From NCBI GenBank assembly GCA_030372335.1, contig JAUDCW010000012.1: 64,000 nt of DNA, one strand, 5' to 3'. The notes below the pieces were generated by a model. That model was not told the origin of the DNA, made no database searches, and saw only the letters and a list, made by a program, of their open reading frames with translations. The stretch is from JALCOL01 sp022649665 (GTDB taxonomy: Bacteria; Bacillota; Bacilli; Lactobacillales; Enterococcaceae). Position numbers and translations under genes: made by a program. Below, one piece after another: positions 32,130 through 40,002 of this stretch (positions are counted from its first letter, which is position 1; each line of letters begins with the position of its first letter).

Positions 32130-34769
32130 TCACAGCAGTTCACCGTTTCTTTGGATAAAGTATTTTTTCACCATTGTGACTAACAGCAAGTACAAAAGGA
32201 TCGTCGCGCCTAAAACAAGCCAATAAACAAGCGGCAGCTGTGCCAACCCCAAATTTCGGCCGAACGATGTGAACGGCAGTACCGACCCGGTCAAAATGCC
32301 GACAGATGTGACGAGTGTCATCCCGAAAGCGGCACGGCTTTCCAAAAACGGGATCTTCGGCGTCCGCAGTGCGTGCAGCACTAGCGTTTGTGTCCAAAGC
32401 GATTCGACGAACCAGCCGGCATGGAAAAGCGCAATAAAAGCAAGCTGCTGTGTACCGCTCAAACTGTGATAGCTTCCGCCGATCACGAGCGGGCAGATCA
32501 CAAAATACATTGCCAAATACGTCGTGATGTCGAAGACCGAGCTGGTCGGCCCAAACCAGACCATGAACTTGCCGATGCTTTGCGCCTGCCATTTTTTCGG
32601 TTTTGCCAAATATTCCTGATCCATTTTATCCCACGGGATCGAAATGCAGGAAATGTCATAGATCAAATTCAAGAACAAAAGCTGCAGCGGCAGCATCGGC
32701 AAAAACGGCAGGAAAGTGCTCGCCACAAGAACGGAAAACATATTGCCGAAGTTTGAGCTGGCTGTTGCTTTGATATATTTCATAATGTTGCCGAAGACGT
32801 TGCGCCCCGAGACGATCCCGCGCTCCAAAACCATTAGATCTTTTTCAAGCAAAATGACATCTGCAGATTCTTTTGCGATATCAACTGCCGTATCGACCGA
32901 GATCCCGACATCCGCGGCCTTCATTGCCGGGGCATCGTTGATCCCGTCACCGAGAAAGCCGACCGCATGTCCATTACTGCGCAGGATCTTTGTGATCCGC
33001 GCTTTTTGCTGCGGATTAAGTTTCACGAAGATCTGATATTTTTCAAGGATCTGGCCGAGTTCCCAATCGCTCATTTTTTCGACTTCTTCACCCGTCACCA
33101 AATGCTCAGCATCGATGCCGACTTGCCGGCAGACGGCTTGCGTCACCAGACCGTTGTCACCCGTCAAGACTTTCACTGCGATCCCTTGTTCTTTCAGGGC
33201 GCTCAATGCGGCTTGCGTTGTTGTTTTCGGCGGATCCAAAAAGGCCAGATAGCCGATCAAGACCATTTCGGTTTCATCTTTGACTGAAAATTCGCCGACC
33301 ACGCTCGGATTTGTTTTTTGCGCGACGCCTAAGACGCGCATGCCGCCGCTGTTCAGTTCTTTGACTTTCGCTAAGACGGCTTCTTTTACTTCGGCACTCA
33401 GCGGTACGACACACCCGTTCAGCTCGACAAAGCTTGAGATCGCGAGCATTTCTTCAACGGCGCCTTTCGTGATCATTTGGGTCTTGCCCGCCTGATCGGC
33501 GACGACGACACTCATGCGCCGGCGCTCAAAATCAAAGGGGATCTCATCGACTTTTTGATAATGATATTCGGCCTGATCGAGTTCCTGATCGGCTGCTTCG
33601 ATGATCGCAACATCCAGCAGATTTTTCAGGCCGGTCTGGTAATAGCTGTTCAAAAAAGCATGCCGCAATACGCGCGGATCTTCTTTGCCGTCGCAGCTCA
33701 AATGATATTCTAAAATGATCTTGTCTTGTGTTAGAGTCCCCGTTTTGTCGGTGCATAAGACATCGATCGCACCAAAATTTTGGATCGCATTCAAATTTTT
33801 GATGATCGTGCCTTTTTTTGCCATCTTGGAAGCCCCTTTGACGAGATTCGTCGTGACGATCATCGGCAGCATTTCAGGGGTCAAGCCGACTGCGACGGAC
33901 AAGCCGAACAAAAAAGCTTCCATCCAATCGCCTTTTGTCAAACCATTGATCACAATGACCGTTGGTGCCATCAGTGCCATGAATTTGATCAATAAAAACG
34001 AAGTCTTCTTCAGTCCCAGCTCAAAATTCGTTTGTACGGGACGCGCCGTCAAGTCTTGTGCCGTCTTGCCGAACAATGTTTGATTCCCGGTCGCGATCAC
34101 GATTCCCTCGGCACTGCCGCTGATCACATTGCTGCCGGTGAAGGCCAAGTTGTGATAGCTTGTTTCCGCCGCGGCTTCATTTGGGACCGCTTGGGCATTT
34201 TTTTCGACCGGATAACTCTCCCCTGTCAACGCGGCTTGCGAAACAAAAAGATCTTTGGTCGAAATGAGCCGCAAGTCGGCGGGGATCATATCGCCCGCTG
34301 CCAGCTTTACGACATCCCCGCAGACGAGCTCCTCTGTCGGGATCTCGCCAAATTTCCCGCCGCGTTTGACCGTGGCCGTTACTTTGACTAATGATTTCAA
34401 TTTTTCGGCTGCTTGGGTGGAACGGACTGCTTGGATCATCGTCATCGTCCCGCTCACAAAGACCATTGCGAAAATGATCACGACACCGAACAGATCCCGC
34501 TCTGCTGGTGAAGCCAATAAATAATCCGTAACAAACGAAATAACTCCGAGCGCGATCAATACCAGGGTAAAGGGCGTGACGTATGCTTTGAACATTTCAA
34601 TGAGAAAAGGCGTTTTGCGTGTTGTGCTCAGCTTATTTTCACCGTAAGCCGTCCGCGCACGCAATACTTGTTCAGCGCTCAGCCCTTGATCATTTGTTTG
34701 AAACGTTTCAAGCAGCGTTTCGATCTTGTTTTGCGCAAAAGCCGTGTAATTTACTGTATATTTCATCAT
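32130..34769 (-). CDS. mgtA: Magnesium-translocating P-type ATPase
   Basis: 879 residues, type IIIB P-ATPase. Actuator motif ALTGESYPVEK, phosphorylation motif CTDKTGTLTQD, GDGINDAPAMKAADVGISVD hinge, and NMFSVLVASTFLPFLPMLPLQLLFLNLIYD in the C-terminal membrane part are as in MgtA/MgtB. It imports Mg2+ when it is scarce. ATG at 34769 or the next codon 34766; the site is GAAGGAAAA. Its leader is unusually rich: sigma-A promoter, M-box riboswitch, terminator, a 27-codon leader ORF and a hairpin abutting the ribosome binding site. Confidence 0.95.
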   Translation of the reverse strand: MMKYTVNYTAFAQNKIETLLETFQTNDQGLSAEQVLRARTAYGENKLSTTRKTPFLIEMFKAYVTPFTLVLIALGVISFVTDYLLASPAERDLFGVVIIFAMVFVSGTMTMIQAVRSTQAAEKLKSLVKVTATVKRGGKFGEIPTEELVCGDVVKLAAGDMIPADLRLISTKDLFVSQAALTGESYPVEKNAQAVPNEAAAETSYHNLAFTGSNVISGSAEGIVIATGNQTLFGKTAQDLTARPVQTNFELGLKKTSFLLIKFMALMAPTVIVINGLTKGDWMEAFLFGLSVAVGLTPEMLPMIVTTNLVKGASKMAKKGTIIKNLNAIQNFGAIDVLCTDKTGTLTQDKIILEYHLSCDGKEDPRVLRHAFLNSYYQTGLKNLLDVAIIEAADQELDQAEYHYQKVDEIPFDFERRRMSVVVADQAGKTQMITKGAVEEMLAISSFVELNGCVVPLSAEVKEAVLAKVKELNSGGMRVLGVAQKTNPSVVGEFSVKDETEMVLIGYLAFLDPPKTTTQAALSALKEQGIAVKVLTGDNGLVTQAVCRQVGIDAEHLVTGEEVEKMSDWELGQILEKYQIFVKLNPQQKARITKILRSNGHAVGFLGDGINDAPAMKAADVGISVDTAVDIAKESADVILLEKDLMVLERGIVSGRNVFGNIMKYIKATASSNFGNMFSVLVASTFLPFLPMLPLQLLFLNLIYDISCISIPWDKMDQEYLAKPKKWQAQSIGKFMVWFGPTSSVFDITTYLAMYFVICPLVIGGSYHSLSGTQQLAFIALFHAGWFVESLWTQTLVLHALRTPKIPFLESRAAFGMTLVTSVGILTGSVLPFTSFGRNLGLAQLPLVYWLVLGATILLYLLLVTMVKKYFIQRNGELL

Positions 34770-34777
34770 TTTTCCTT

Positions 34778-34801
34778 CTTTCTCTGTTTTTTTAGAGAAA
34801 G
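34778..34801 (-). promoter_or_regulatory. Hairpin at leader stop codon and mgtA ribosome binding site
   Basis: On the minus strand CTTTCTCT-N8-AGAGAAAG forms an 8-bp stem. It includes the leader ORF stop codon and ends directly next to the AAGG of the mgtA site. A ribosome finishing the leader would open it. Confidence 0.5.
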
Positions 34802-34875
34802 CGCGGCGGCAAGGCAGGGAAATGCCCTCTCGCTTCGCTGTTCTCCCGCTTGCTCGCTCGACTATCGTCTTCCAT
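34792..34875 (-). CDS. Putative 27-residue leader peptide of mgtA
   Basis: ATG at 34875 is preceded by AGGAGGTGAGGCAG, one of the best ribosome binding sites in the window. The peptide starts MEDD, is rich in Arg, Ser and Glu, and ends FPALPPRFL; the stop codon is 22 bases before mgtA. It lies after the M-box terminator, so it is transcribed only when the riboswitch lets polymerase through. Acidic N-terminus plus prolines recalls the MgtL leader of enterobacteria. Too short for standard gene callers. Confidence 0.6.
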   Translation of the reverse strand: MEDDSRASKRENSEARGHFPALPPRFL

Positions 34876-34910
34876 CTGCCTCACCTCCTGAAAATGATCC
34901 TTTTCATAAC

Positions 34911-34946
34911 AAAAAAACCTCTCGCCAAATACTCAGCGAAAGGTTG
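34911..34946 (-). terminator. M-box expression-platform terminator
   Basis: On the minus strand AACCTTTCGC pairs with GCGAGAGGTT (one G-U) and is followed by seven T, immediately downstream of the aptamer and upstream of the leader ORF. It should form when Mg2+ is bound. Confidence 0.85.
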
Positions 34947-34973
34947 AAAATACACACAAAAAAAGTATCTCGA

Positions 34974-35140
34974 TCTCATCGTTGAGCTTTGACACTATAC
35001 AACGTAAAAAGAGCTGCCTCTTTTAGCTGCCTTAAGAAAAGCCTTATCTTCGACAATTCCTGTTCTACCCATTGGCGTCTCTCGACATTTTTGGGCAGCA
35101 GCCTGTGTTTGTATAGGAATCTCACCTAACAAATCATCTA
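34974..35140 (-). ncRNA. M-box (ykoK) magnesium riboswitch
   Basis: Read on the minus strand, conserved M-box blocks occur in order: GTTAGGTGAG, then CTGCTGCCCAAAAATGTC, GACGCCAATGGGT, and near the end AAAGCTCAACGATGAG. The spacing (about 165 bases) fits the Firmicutes M-box aptamer. It sits between a strong promoter and a terminator ahead of mgtA, so it should repress mgtA when Mg2+ is plentiful. Confidence 0.93.
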
Positions 35141-35157
35141 TTCGATTTTCCTTGTTC

Positions 35158-35186
35158 ACTATAACAACTCAAAAAAAAATTGTCAA
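35158..35186 (-). promoter_or_regulatory. Sigma-A promoter of the M-box/mgtA transcript
   Basis: On the minus strand TTGACA and TATAGT are separated by exactly 17 bases; transcription would begin a few bases before the aptamer. Confidence 0.8.
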
Positions 35187-35196
35187 GTGTCTTTAC

Positions 35197-35238
35197 AGAA
35201 AAAAACCTGCAAATGCGATTTGCGCAAATGCAGGTTTT
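35197..35238 (-). terminator. Terminator after lacB
   Basis: On the minus strand AAACCTGCATTTGCGC pairs with GCATTTGCAGGTTT arms, followed by a T run; it lies about 17 bases after lacB. Confidence 0.8.
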
Positions 35239-35254
35239 AGATGTTGTTTTACCG

Positions 35255-35848
35255 CTAGTCGTGGTAGACGCCCTCGGCCCATTTCTTGTTTTCACTGTCA
35301 AAGAAATGCGGATTGTCTTTTTGTTCCGGATTCGGTTTGGCGATCTGATCGATCTGCCGGATCAGCTCTTCATTTTCAGCGCTTGGTTTGTATTCAGCGT
35401 TGAGATAATAATCAGCGATATCAAAAATGAAATCGCGCCCGAGAACGATCCCGGCAACTGCCAAGATATTCGCATTGAGCTCCTCTTTGGCATAAACCGC
35501 TTGGGTGATGTCGCCGGCGATCGCACAGCGCACGCCTTCATTTTTATTGGCAGCAGTCCCGATCCCGATCCCGGTCCCGCACATCACGATCGCGCAGTCT
35601 GCCCGACCGTCAGCGACCGCTTCTGCAGCACGCTTGCCGTAGATCGGATAATGGGTCCGCGTATTGTCATACGTCCCCAGATCAAGGACGCGGTAGCCTT
35701 CTGCTTTCAAGTGATCGGAAAGCTCCATTTTGACACTGGTTACGATATGATCATTTGCCAGTGCGATGATTTTATGTTTGTCGATTTTCGGATCCACAAA
35801 TTCTGGTTGTGCGCGATCTTCATCATATTCAAAAATATCTTTGGCCAT
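35255..35848 (-). CDS. lacB: Galactose-6-phosphate isomerase subunit LacB (RpiB/LacB family)
   Basis: 197 residues. From residue 26 it follows LacB: IIALANDHIVTSVKMELSDHLKAEGYRVLDLGTYDNTRTHYPIYGK, CGTGIGIGTAANK, and the LacB-type end FFDSENKKWAEGVYHD. The first 25 residues (MAKDIFEYDEDRAQPEFVDP) are an extension not found in classical LacB of about 171 residues. ATG at 35848 with GAGGAG. With LacA it would interconvert galactose-6-P and tagatose-6-P, but lacC, lacD and a lactose PTS are missing here. Confidence 0.8.
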   Translation of the reverse strand: MAKDIFEYDEDRAQPEFVDPKIDKHKIIALANDHIVTSVKMELSDHLKAEGYRVLDLGTYDNTRTHYPIYGKRAAEAVADGRADCAIVMCGTGIGIGTAANKNEGVRCAIAGDITQAVYAKEELNANILAVAGIVLGRDFIFDIADYYLNAEYKPSAENEELIRQIDQIAKPNPEQKDNPHFFDSENKKWAEGVYHD

Positions 35849-35850
35849 GT

Positions 35851-36279
35851 TTAGATCATCTCCTCTAACATATTCAAGCGAACTTGGTGGCGTCCGCCGG
35901 CGTAATCCGTTTCTAAATACCGTTTGATGATCGTTTTCGCAAGTTCCTTGCTGACGATCCCTGAACCAAGCGCGATCGCTTTCGCCCCGTTATGCAGCGC
36001 TGTCATGTGTGCAGTGCGCTCTTCTTCAACATTTGCGGTGACCATCCCTTTGACTTTCCCGGAAGCCATCGTACTGCCGACACCGTATTCGTCGAACATG
36101 ATCGCTTTTTTGATCCCGTCTTGCAGCACTTTTTTCGTGACTGCCAGGGAAGAGTCGATAAAGTTTTTCGCTGGTTCCGGCGTAACATCGATCACGTCGA
36201 TCCCCTGCTTTTCCAAATACCCTTTAACGAATTCTTTCAGTTCGAAACCATCCTTATCAGAACCTAAAACAACTTGCAT
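35851..36279 (-). CDS. lacA: Galactose-6-phosphate isomerase subunit LacA (RpiB/LacA family)
   Basis: 142 residues, the normal LacA length. VVLGSDKDGFELKEFVKGYLEKQGIDVIDVT at the start, FDEYGVGSTMASGKVKGMVTANVEEERTAHMTALHNGAKAIALGSGIV and the LacA-type ending YAGGRHQVRLNMLEEM. ATG at 36279 with AAAGGAGCGG. It is directly upstream of lacB (2-base gap). The pair may serve tagatose-6-P or another ketose phosphate path in the absence of the rest of a lac operon. Confidence 0.85.
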   Translation of the reverse strand: MQVVLGSDKDGFELKEFVKGYLEKQGIDVIDVTPEPAKNFIDSSLAVTKKVLQDGIKKAIMFDEYGVGSTMASGKVKGMVTANVEEERTAHMTALHNGAKAIALGSGIVSKELAKTIIKRYLETDYAGGRHQVRLNMLEEMI

Positions 36280-36440
36280 TTTTTGCCGCTCCTTTCAAAA
36301 TCCTGGTCTCTATGGAAATTTGCTGTGTAACAAAACAAATGAACCTGATCATGAAAATTCCAGACAACGAGAATTATTCTTGTCCTCAATCCCCATGCTA
36401 TTGTTCTTTGGAAAGAAAGTCAAAAAGGAAGCCTTGCCGT

Positions 36441-36471
36441 AAAAAAAAACACTTCCCGATTTCGGGAAGTG
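36441..36471 (-). terminator. Terminator after the small basic protein
   Basis: On the minus strand ACTTCCCGAAATCGGGAAGT is followed by nine T, a few bases after the stop codon. Confidence 0.85.
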
Positions 36472-36478
36472 CCGCAGT

Positions 36479-36607
36479 TTACTTATTAAAGATTTTTGGT
36501 CCTTTTCGCATATTTTTGCGATCATTTTTCGGCGCGCTCATCCGTTTGGATCTTCCGCCGCCCTGCTTCTTTTTGATCAATTCAAGCATTTTTTCTTTAG
36601 AATTCAT
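36479..36607 (-). CDS. Small basic protein, 42 residues
   Basis: ATG at 36607 with GAGGTGGTGG. The peptide is very rich in Lys, Arg and Gly (ELIKKKQGGGRSKRMSAP, KNMRKGPKIFNK), with no membrane part. It has its own terminator and fills the space between bioY and lacA. The composition suggests RNA or ribosome association, but this is inference. Confidence 0.6.
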   Translation of the reverse strand: MNSKEKMLELIKKKQGGGRSKRMSAPKNDRKNMRKGPKIFNK

Positions 36608-36685
36608 TTTTCCACCACCTCTGATAGAATACACCAAAAGCGGCAGGATGAAAATCCTTTTTCCACGATCAAGCAAAATTCCGCT

Positions 36686-37240
36686 TTAAGCGTGGCGATA
36701 GATTTTGTTGATAAATGGCAGCCGTTTGCCGACAAGGACGCCGATGTATGAGGCAGCGACCGCTTTGATGATGCCCGGCAGAACGAATGGGAAGAACCCA
36801 GCCGTAAATGCGTGTGGCCAAGGCATGCTGCCGCTGACTTTCAGCCAGGCAGTCCCGAAGGCCAGCGTAACCACCGCACCGACGATATTTGCGACGATCG
36901 CCCAGAAATAGTTGAATTTGGTTTTTTCAATGATCAGCCCGGTGATCAGTCCATTGAAGATAAAGCCGACTAAAAAGCCGCCGGTCGGACCGACTAGTGA
37001 AGAGATCCCGGCACCGCCGCCTGCAAAAACCGGCAGCCCGATCATCCCCATCAATAAATAGCCGACGATCGCATAGGTGCCGGTCTTGCTGCCCAAGATC
37101 GTTGCCGTCAAACCGATCGCGAATGTCTGCAGTGTCAACGGCACTGGGCTGAATGGGAGCGGAATCGAAAATTGTGCCAAAACGCCGATCACCGCTGCGA
37201 ACATCCCCGCTAAAATGACTGACCGAATATTTTTCTGCAT
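36686..37240 (-). CDS. bioY: Biotin transporter BioY (ECF S component)
   Basis: 184 residues and six helices. BioY marks: LAQFSIPLPFSPVPLTLQTFAIGLTATILGSKTG, GYLLMGMIGLPVFAGGGAGISSLVGPTGGFLVGF, and VLPGIIKAVAASYIGVLVGKRL. Biotin uptake, normally with a shared EcfAAT module encoded elsewhere. ATG at 37240 with GGAG. A BirA-type operator and a promoter directly upstream indicate biotin repression. Biotin is needed by the OadD carrier of the neighbouring citrate cluster. Confidence 0.93.
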   Translation of the reverse strand: MQKNIRSVILAGMFAAVIGVLAQFSIPLPFSPVPLTLQTFAIGLTATILGSKTGTYAIVGYLLMGMIGLPVFAGGGAGISSLVGPTGGFLVGFIFNGLITGLIIEKTKFNYFWAIVANIVGAVVTLAFGTAWLKVSGSMPWPHAFTAGFFPFVLPGIIKAVAASYIGVLVGKRLPFINKIYRHA

Positions 37241-37254
37241 AATGTTTCTCCTTC

Positions 37255-37286
37255 TTGTTAACCATTTATTTTTTTAAGTTAACGAA
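37255..37286. promoter_or_regulatory. BirA-type operator upstream of bioY
   Basis: TTGTTAAC-N15-GTTAACGAA has the two half-sites and spacing of Gram-positive BirA boxes, and lies just downstream of the predicted -10 element, where bound BirA would block transcription. Confidence 0.75.
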
Positions 37287-37314
37287 ATTATAGCATATAT
37301 TTTCTGAATGTAAA
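37287..37314 (-). promoter_or_regulatory. Predicted sigma-A promoter of bioY
   Basis: On the minus strand TTTACA and TATAAT are separated by 16 bases, immediately before the BirA-type box. The remaining 280 bases up to the psiE gene are AT-rich; I see only a possible TATAAT at 37557 in front of psiE. Confidence 0.65.
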
Positions 37315-37594
37315 TAGAAAATTTTATTTATTTATTCTTTTTATGTAGCGTTTTTCTCTATGTACTGCGTCTCAAATTTGAAATTAAATCTCTTTTGCAT
37401 CATCATTCCAAAAAAGACGTGCTTTCTGCGGAAAGTCGATGTATAGCACGGAAGAATCTCTTGAAATATTCATTAAAAAAGTGATCTATTTGCAGAAGAA
37501 TAAATATTATATTGTTTTTTTATTGTCTTTTCAACGTAATGTAAACACAGATTGAATATAATGAAAATAGAGGACAAACTGCGGGAGGGAAACA

Positions 37595-38011
37595 TTGGAA
37601 AAACTTTTTAAAAATTTTGAAAAAATCATCAGCTCTTTTGTCGATTTGATGCTGGCTTTTTTGATCTTGGTCATGATTTTCGTGATGGGTGAAGCGATCT
37701 ACAAATTGACGATCCAAGTGATCCCGCTGCGCTCGTTTACTGAACTGTCGATCTTGGTCGACGGGATCGCGACCCTTTTCATCTTGCTGGAAGTGATCTT
37801 GATGCTTCTGCGCTACGTTAAAGAAGGACACCACATTCCGGTCCGCTATTTGATCTTGATCAGCATCACCGCGATCTTGCGCGAATTTCTGCTGGCGCAC
37901 GGCAGTGGGATCGATACATTCTTTCTGTCCGGGGCGATCTTGATCTTAGTCGCGGTCTTGTTCATTTTGGAGCGCGTCAAAGCGTTTCATGATCCGCAGC
38001 AAAAATATTAA
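37595..38011 (+). CDS. PsiE family membrane protein
   Basis: 138 residues and four helices. MLAFLILVMIFVMGEAIYKL, LVDGIATLFILLEVILMLLRYVKEGHHIPVRYLILISITAILREFLL match the PsiE (phosphate-starvation-inducible) family. TTG start at 37595 preceded by GGGAGGG. Its function is unknown; it converges on the citrate operon, sharing a terminator. Confidence 0.8.
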   Translation: MEKLFKNFEKIISSFVDLMLAFLILVMIFVMGEAIYKLTIQVIPLRSFTELSILVDGIATLFILLEVILMLLRYVKEGHHIPVRYLILISITAILREFLLAHGSGIDTFFLSGAILILVAVLFILERVKAFHDPQQKY

Positions 38012-38064
38012 AAAAACGCGCTCGAGCAGTGAAATGTTTCTCACGCTCGCAGCGCGTTTTTTAT
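38010..38064. terminator. Bidirectional terminator between psiE and oadA
   Basis: AAAAAACGCGCTCGAGC pairs imperfectly with GCTCGCAGCGCGTTTTTT; it ends the citrate operon on the minus strand and psiE on the plus strand. Confidence 0.8.
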
Positions 38065-39458
38065 TAAGGGATATCGATCGATACTTCGACCGTTTGAAGC
38101 GGTACATCATAGAACGGATCTTCCCGGCGGCCGAGGAAATCTTTCGCTTGCTGCGGGAACAACGCATACATCAGCACATCTTCTTCAGAGTGTGCATATT
38201 GTTTGATTTCTTTGCGGAACTCCGGCAATTGCGGTGCGATCAAATCTGCCGGGCGCTCGGTGATCACTTTTTCGTTGCCGATGATCTTTTCCTGGATCTC
38301 TTTAGCGATCGGTGCCGGCGGACGCCCATAAAGTCCGCGGACATAATCTTTGATCTCATTCGGGACCATTTTGTAGCGGGCACCGGAAATGACGTTCATC
38401 AATGCTTGCGTGCCGACCATTTGCGACAGCGGCGTCACAAGCGGCGGATAACCCAGATCCGCCCGGACTTTCGGTACTTCGGCAAGCACTTCATCATATT
38501 TGTCCTGCAGTCCTTGTTCGGTAAGCTGGCTCAGCAAATTGGACAGCATCCCGCCCGGAACTTGATAGATCAGCGTTTTCGGTTCAGTATCTTTGACTTT
38601 CGGATTTAAGAGCCCTTCTTTGCGGAAACGGTCGCGGATCGGATTGAAATAATCAGCGATCGCTGCCAGTTTGTCTGTTTTGAGTCCCGTATCAAATCCC
38701 ATTCCCTCTAAAGCGATCGCCATCGACTCGGTGGCCGGCTGGCTGGTCCCGCCGGAAAAAGAAGAGATCGCGGTATCAAGGATGTCCGCCCCGGCTTCAG
38801 CGGCTTTCAAATAGGTCATTTCAGCGATCCCGCTCGTCGCATGCGTATGAACTTCCAGCGGCAGATCAACCGCGTCTTTGATGCGGCTGACCAGCTCAAA
38901 GCCGGTCTCTGGTGTCAATACGCCTGCCATATCTTTGATGCAGATCGAGTCCGCCCCCAGCTGCGCCATCTCTTTGGCTAATTGAACGAAGTAGTCGATC
39001 GTATGGATCGCACTCGTCGTATAAGAGATCGCCGTTTGACACTCGCCGCCTGCTTCTTTGGCAGCGACGACCGAAGTTTTCAAGTTGCGGAGATCATTCA
39101 AAGCATCGAACACGCGGATCACATCGATCCCGTTTTTGATCGATTTTTCGACGACATCGCGCACGACATCGTCCGCATAGTTTTTATAGCCCAGCAGGTT
39201 TTGACCGCGCAGGAGCATTTGCAGTTTGGTGTTTTTGACTTCCGCACGGATCTTGCGCAGTCTTTCCCACGGATCTTCGTTCAAATAGCGGAGACAAGCA
39301 TCAAACGTCGCGCCGCCCCACATTTCGATCGCATGATAGCCTGCTTCGTCCATCGTCTTGATGATCGGCAGCATATCAGAAGTCGGCATCCGTGTCGCGA
39401 TCTGGCTTTGCTGGCCGTCGCGCAGGACCGTTTCGGTAAAACGAATTTTTTTAGACAT
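38064..39458 (-). CDS. oadA: Oxaloacetate decarboxylase alpha subunit (carboxyltransferase)
   Basis: 464 residues: the carboxyltransferase TIM barrel and its PYC/OADA extension, without the C-terminal biotin domain, which is a separate protein (OadD, 45044). FTETVLRDGQQSQIATRM, IEMWGGATFDACLRYLNEDPWERLR, CIKDMAGVLTP and the metal-binding HTHATSG are visible. It moves CO2 from oxaloacetate to biotin. Overlaps citX by 8 bases; last gene of the citrate operon. Confidence 0.95.
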   Translation of the reverse strand: MSKKIRFTETVLRDGQQSQIATRMPTSDMLPIIKTMDEAGYHAIEMWGGATFDACLRYLNEDPWERLRKIRAEVKNTKLQMLLRGQNLLGYKNYADDVVRDVVEKSIKNGIDVIRVFDALNDLRNLKTSVVAAKEAGGECQTAISYTTSAIHTIDYFVQLAKEMAQLGADSICIKDMAGVLTPETGFELVSRIKDAVDLPLEVHTHATSGIAEMTYLKAAEAGADILDTAISSFSGGTSQPATESMAIALEGMGFDTGLKTDKLAAIADYFNPIRDRFRKEGLLNPKVKDTEPKTLIYQVPGGMLSNLLSQLTEQGLQDKYDEVLAEVPKVRADLGYPPLVTPLSQMVGTQALMNVISGARYKMVPNEIKDYVRGLYGRPPAPIAKEIQEKIIGNEKVITERPADLIAPQLPEFRKEIKQYAHSEEDVLMYALFPQQAKDFLGRREDPFYDVPLQTVEVSIDIP

Positions 39459-40002
39459 TCCGGTGCTCCTTTCCTTTTTTTACGATTTCAAAGATTTTTG
39501 CTTGCATCTCTTCCACTGAATGGCGCCGCGTGCGGCCGCACTCTTTGGCGTCGCGCTCGCAAATAAAGCATTTTCTCCGCGGCAGATCGAGATCTTTGCG
39601 GCCCAAGATTTCCAAATGACCGTCTTTCAGCCGCAAAACATCCAAATCGACCAGCCGGCCAAACGGCTGCTGCTCTTCGATGGCGATCATCCGGCGCTTC
39701 AGCTCCAGTGCCGGCAGCGGCACTAATAAATAATATTCCAGACCGGTCTTTTCACTAAGATACAAATTCGCTAGCGGGATCACATCGCGGGTCGCCTCTT
39801 CGACTTCATCAGTGATCGTTGAAAAAATCGCGCGGAGTTCTGCGGAAACTTTTACCGGACCCGGGATATTCATCGTTGCTGAAAGCAGTGAATTCGACGG
39901 ATCGGTCTTCAGCAATTCCATCTGCCGGAACGCCCGGTATTCCCGAGCTGCCATCATTTCATTCAAATTGACGACCGGTCCGTCAAATAGTTCATTACAC
40001 AT
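39451..40002 (-). CDS. citX: Apo-citrate lyase phosphoribosyl-dephospho-CoA transferase
   Basis: 183 residues. VNLNEMMAAREYRAFRQMELL and the later RRKCFICERDAKECGRTRRHSVEEM are CitX signatures. It attaches the prosthetic group made by CitG to the acyl carrier subunit CitD. Overlaps citF by 8 bases and oadA by 8 bases, so translation is coupled along this part of the operon. Confidence 0.93.
   Translation of the reverse strand: MCNELFDGPVVNLNEMMAAREYRAFRQMELLKTDPSNSLLSATMNIPGPVKVSAELRAIFSTITDEVEEATRDVIPLANLYLSEKTGLEYYLLVPLPALELKRRMIAIEEQQPFGRLVDLDVLRLKDGHLEILGRKDLDLPRRKCFICERDAKECGRTRRHSVEEMQAKIFEIVKKGKEHRNV

Noticed and set aside
34668..34985. Plus-strand open frame across the mgtA start and M-box terminator
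   Set aside because: Antisense to well-supported regulatory elements and has no start signals.
36370..36380. Small palindrome AGAATTATTCT upstream of lacA
   Set aside because: Too short and AT-rich to separate from chance, with no promoter context.
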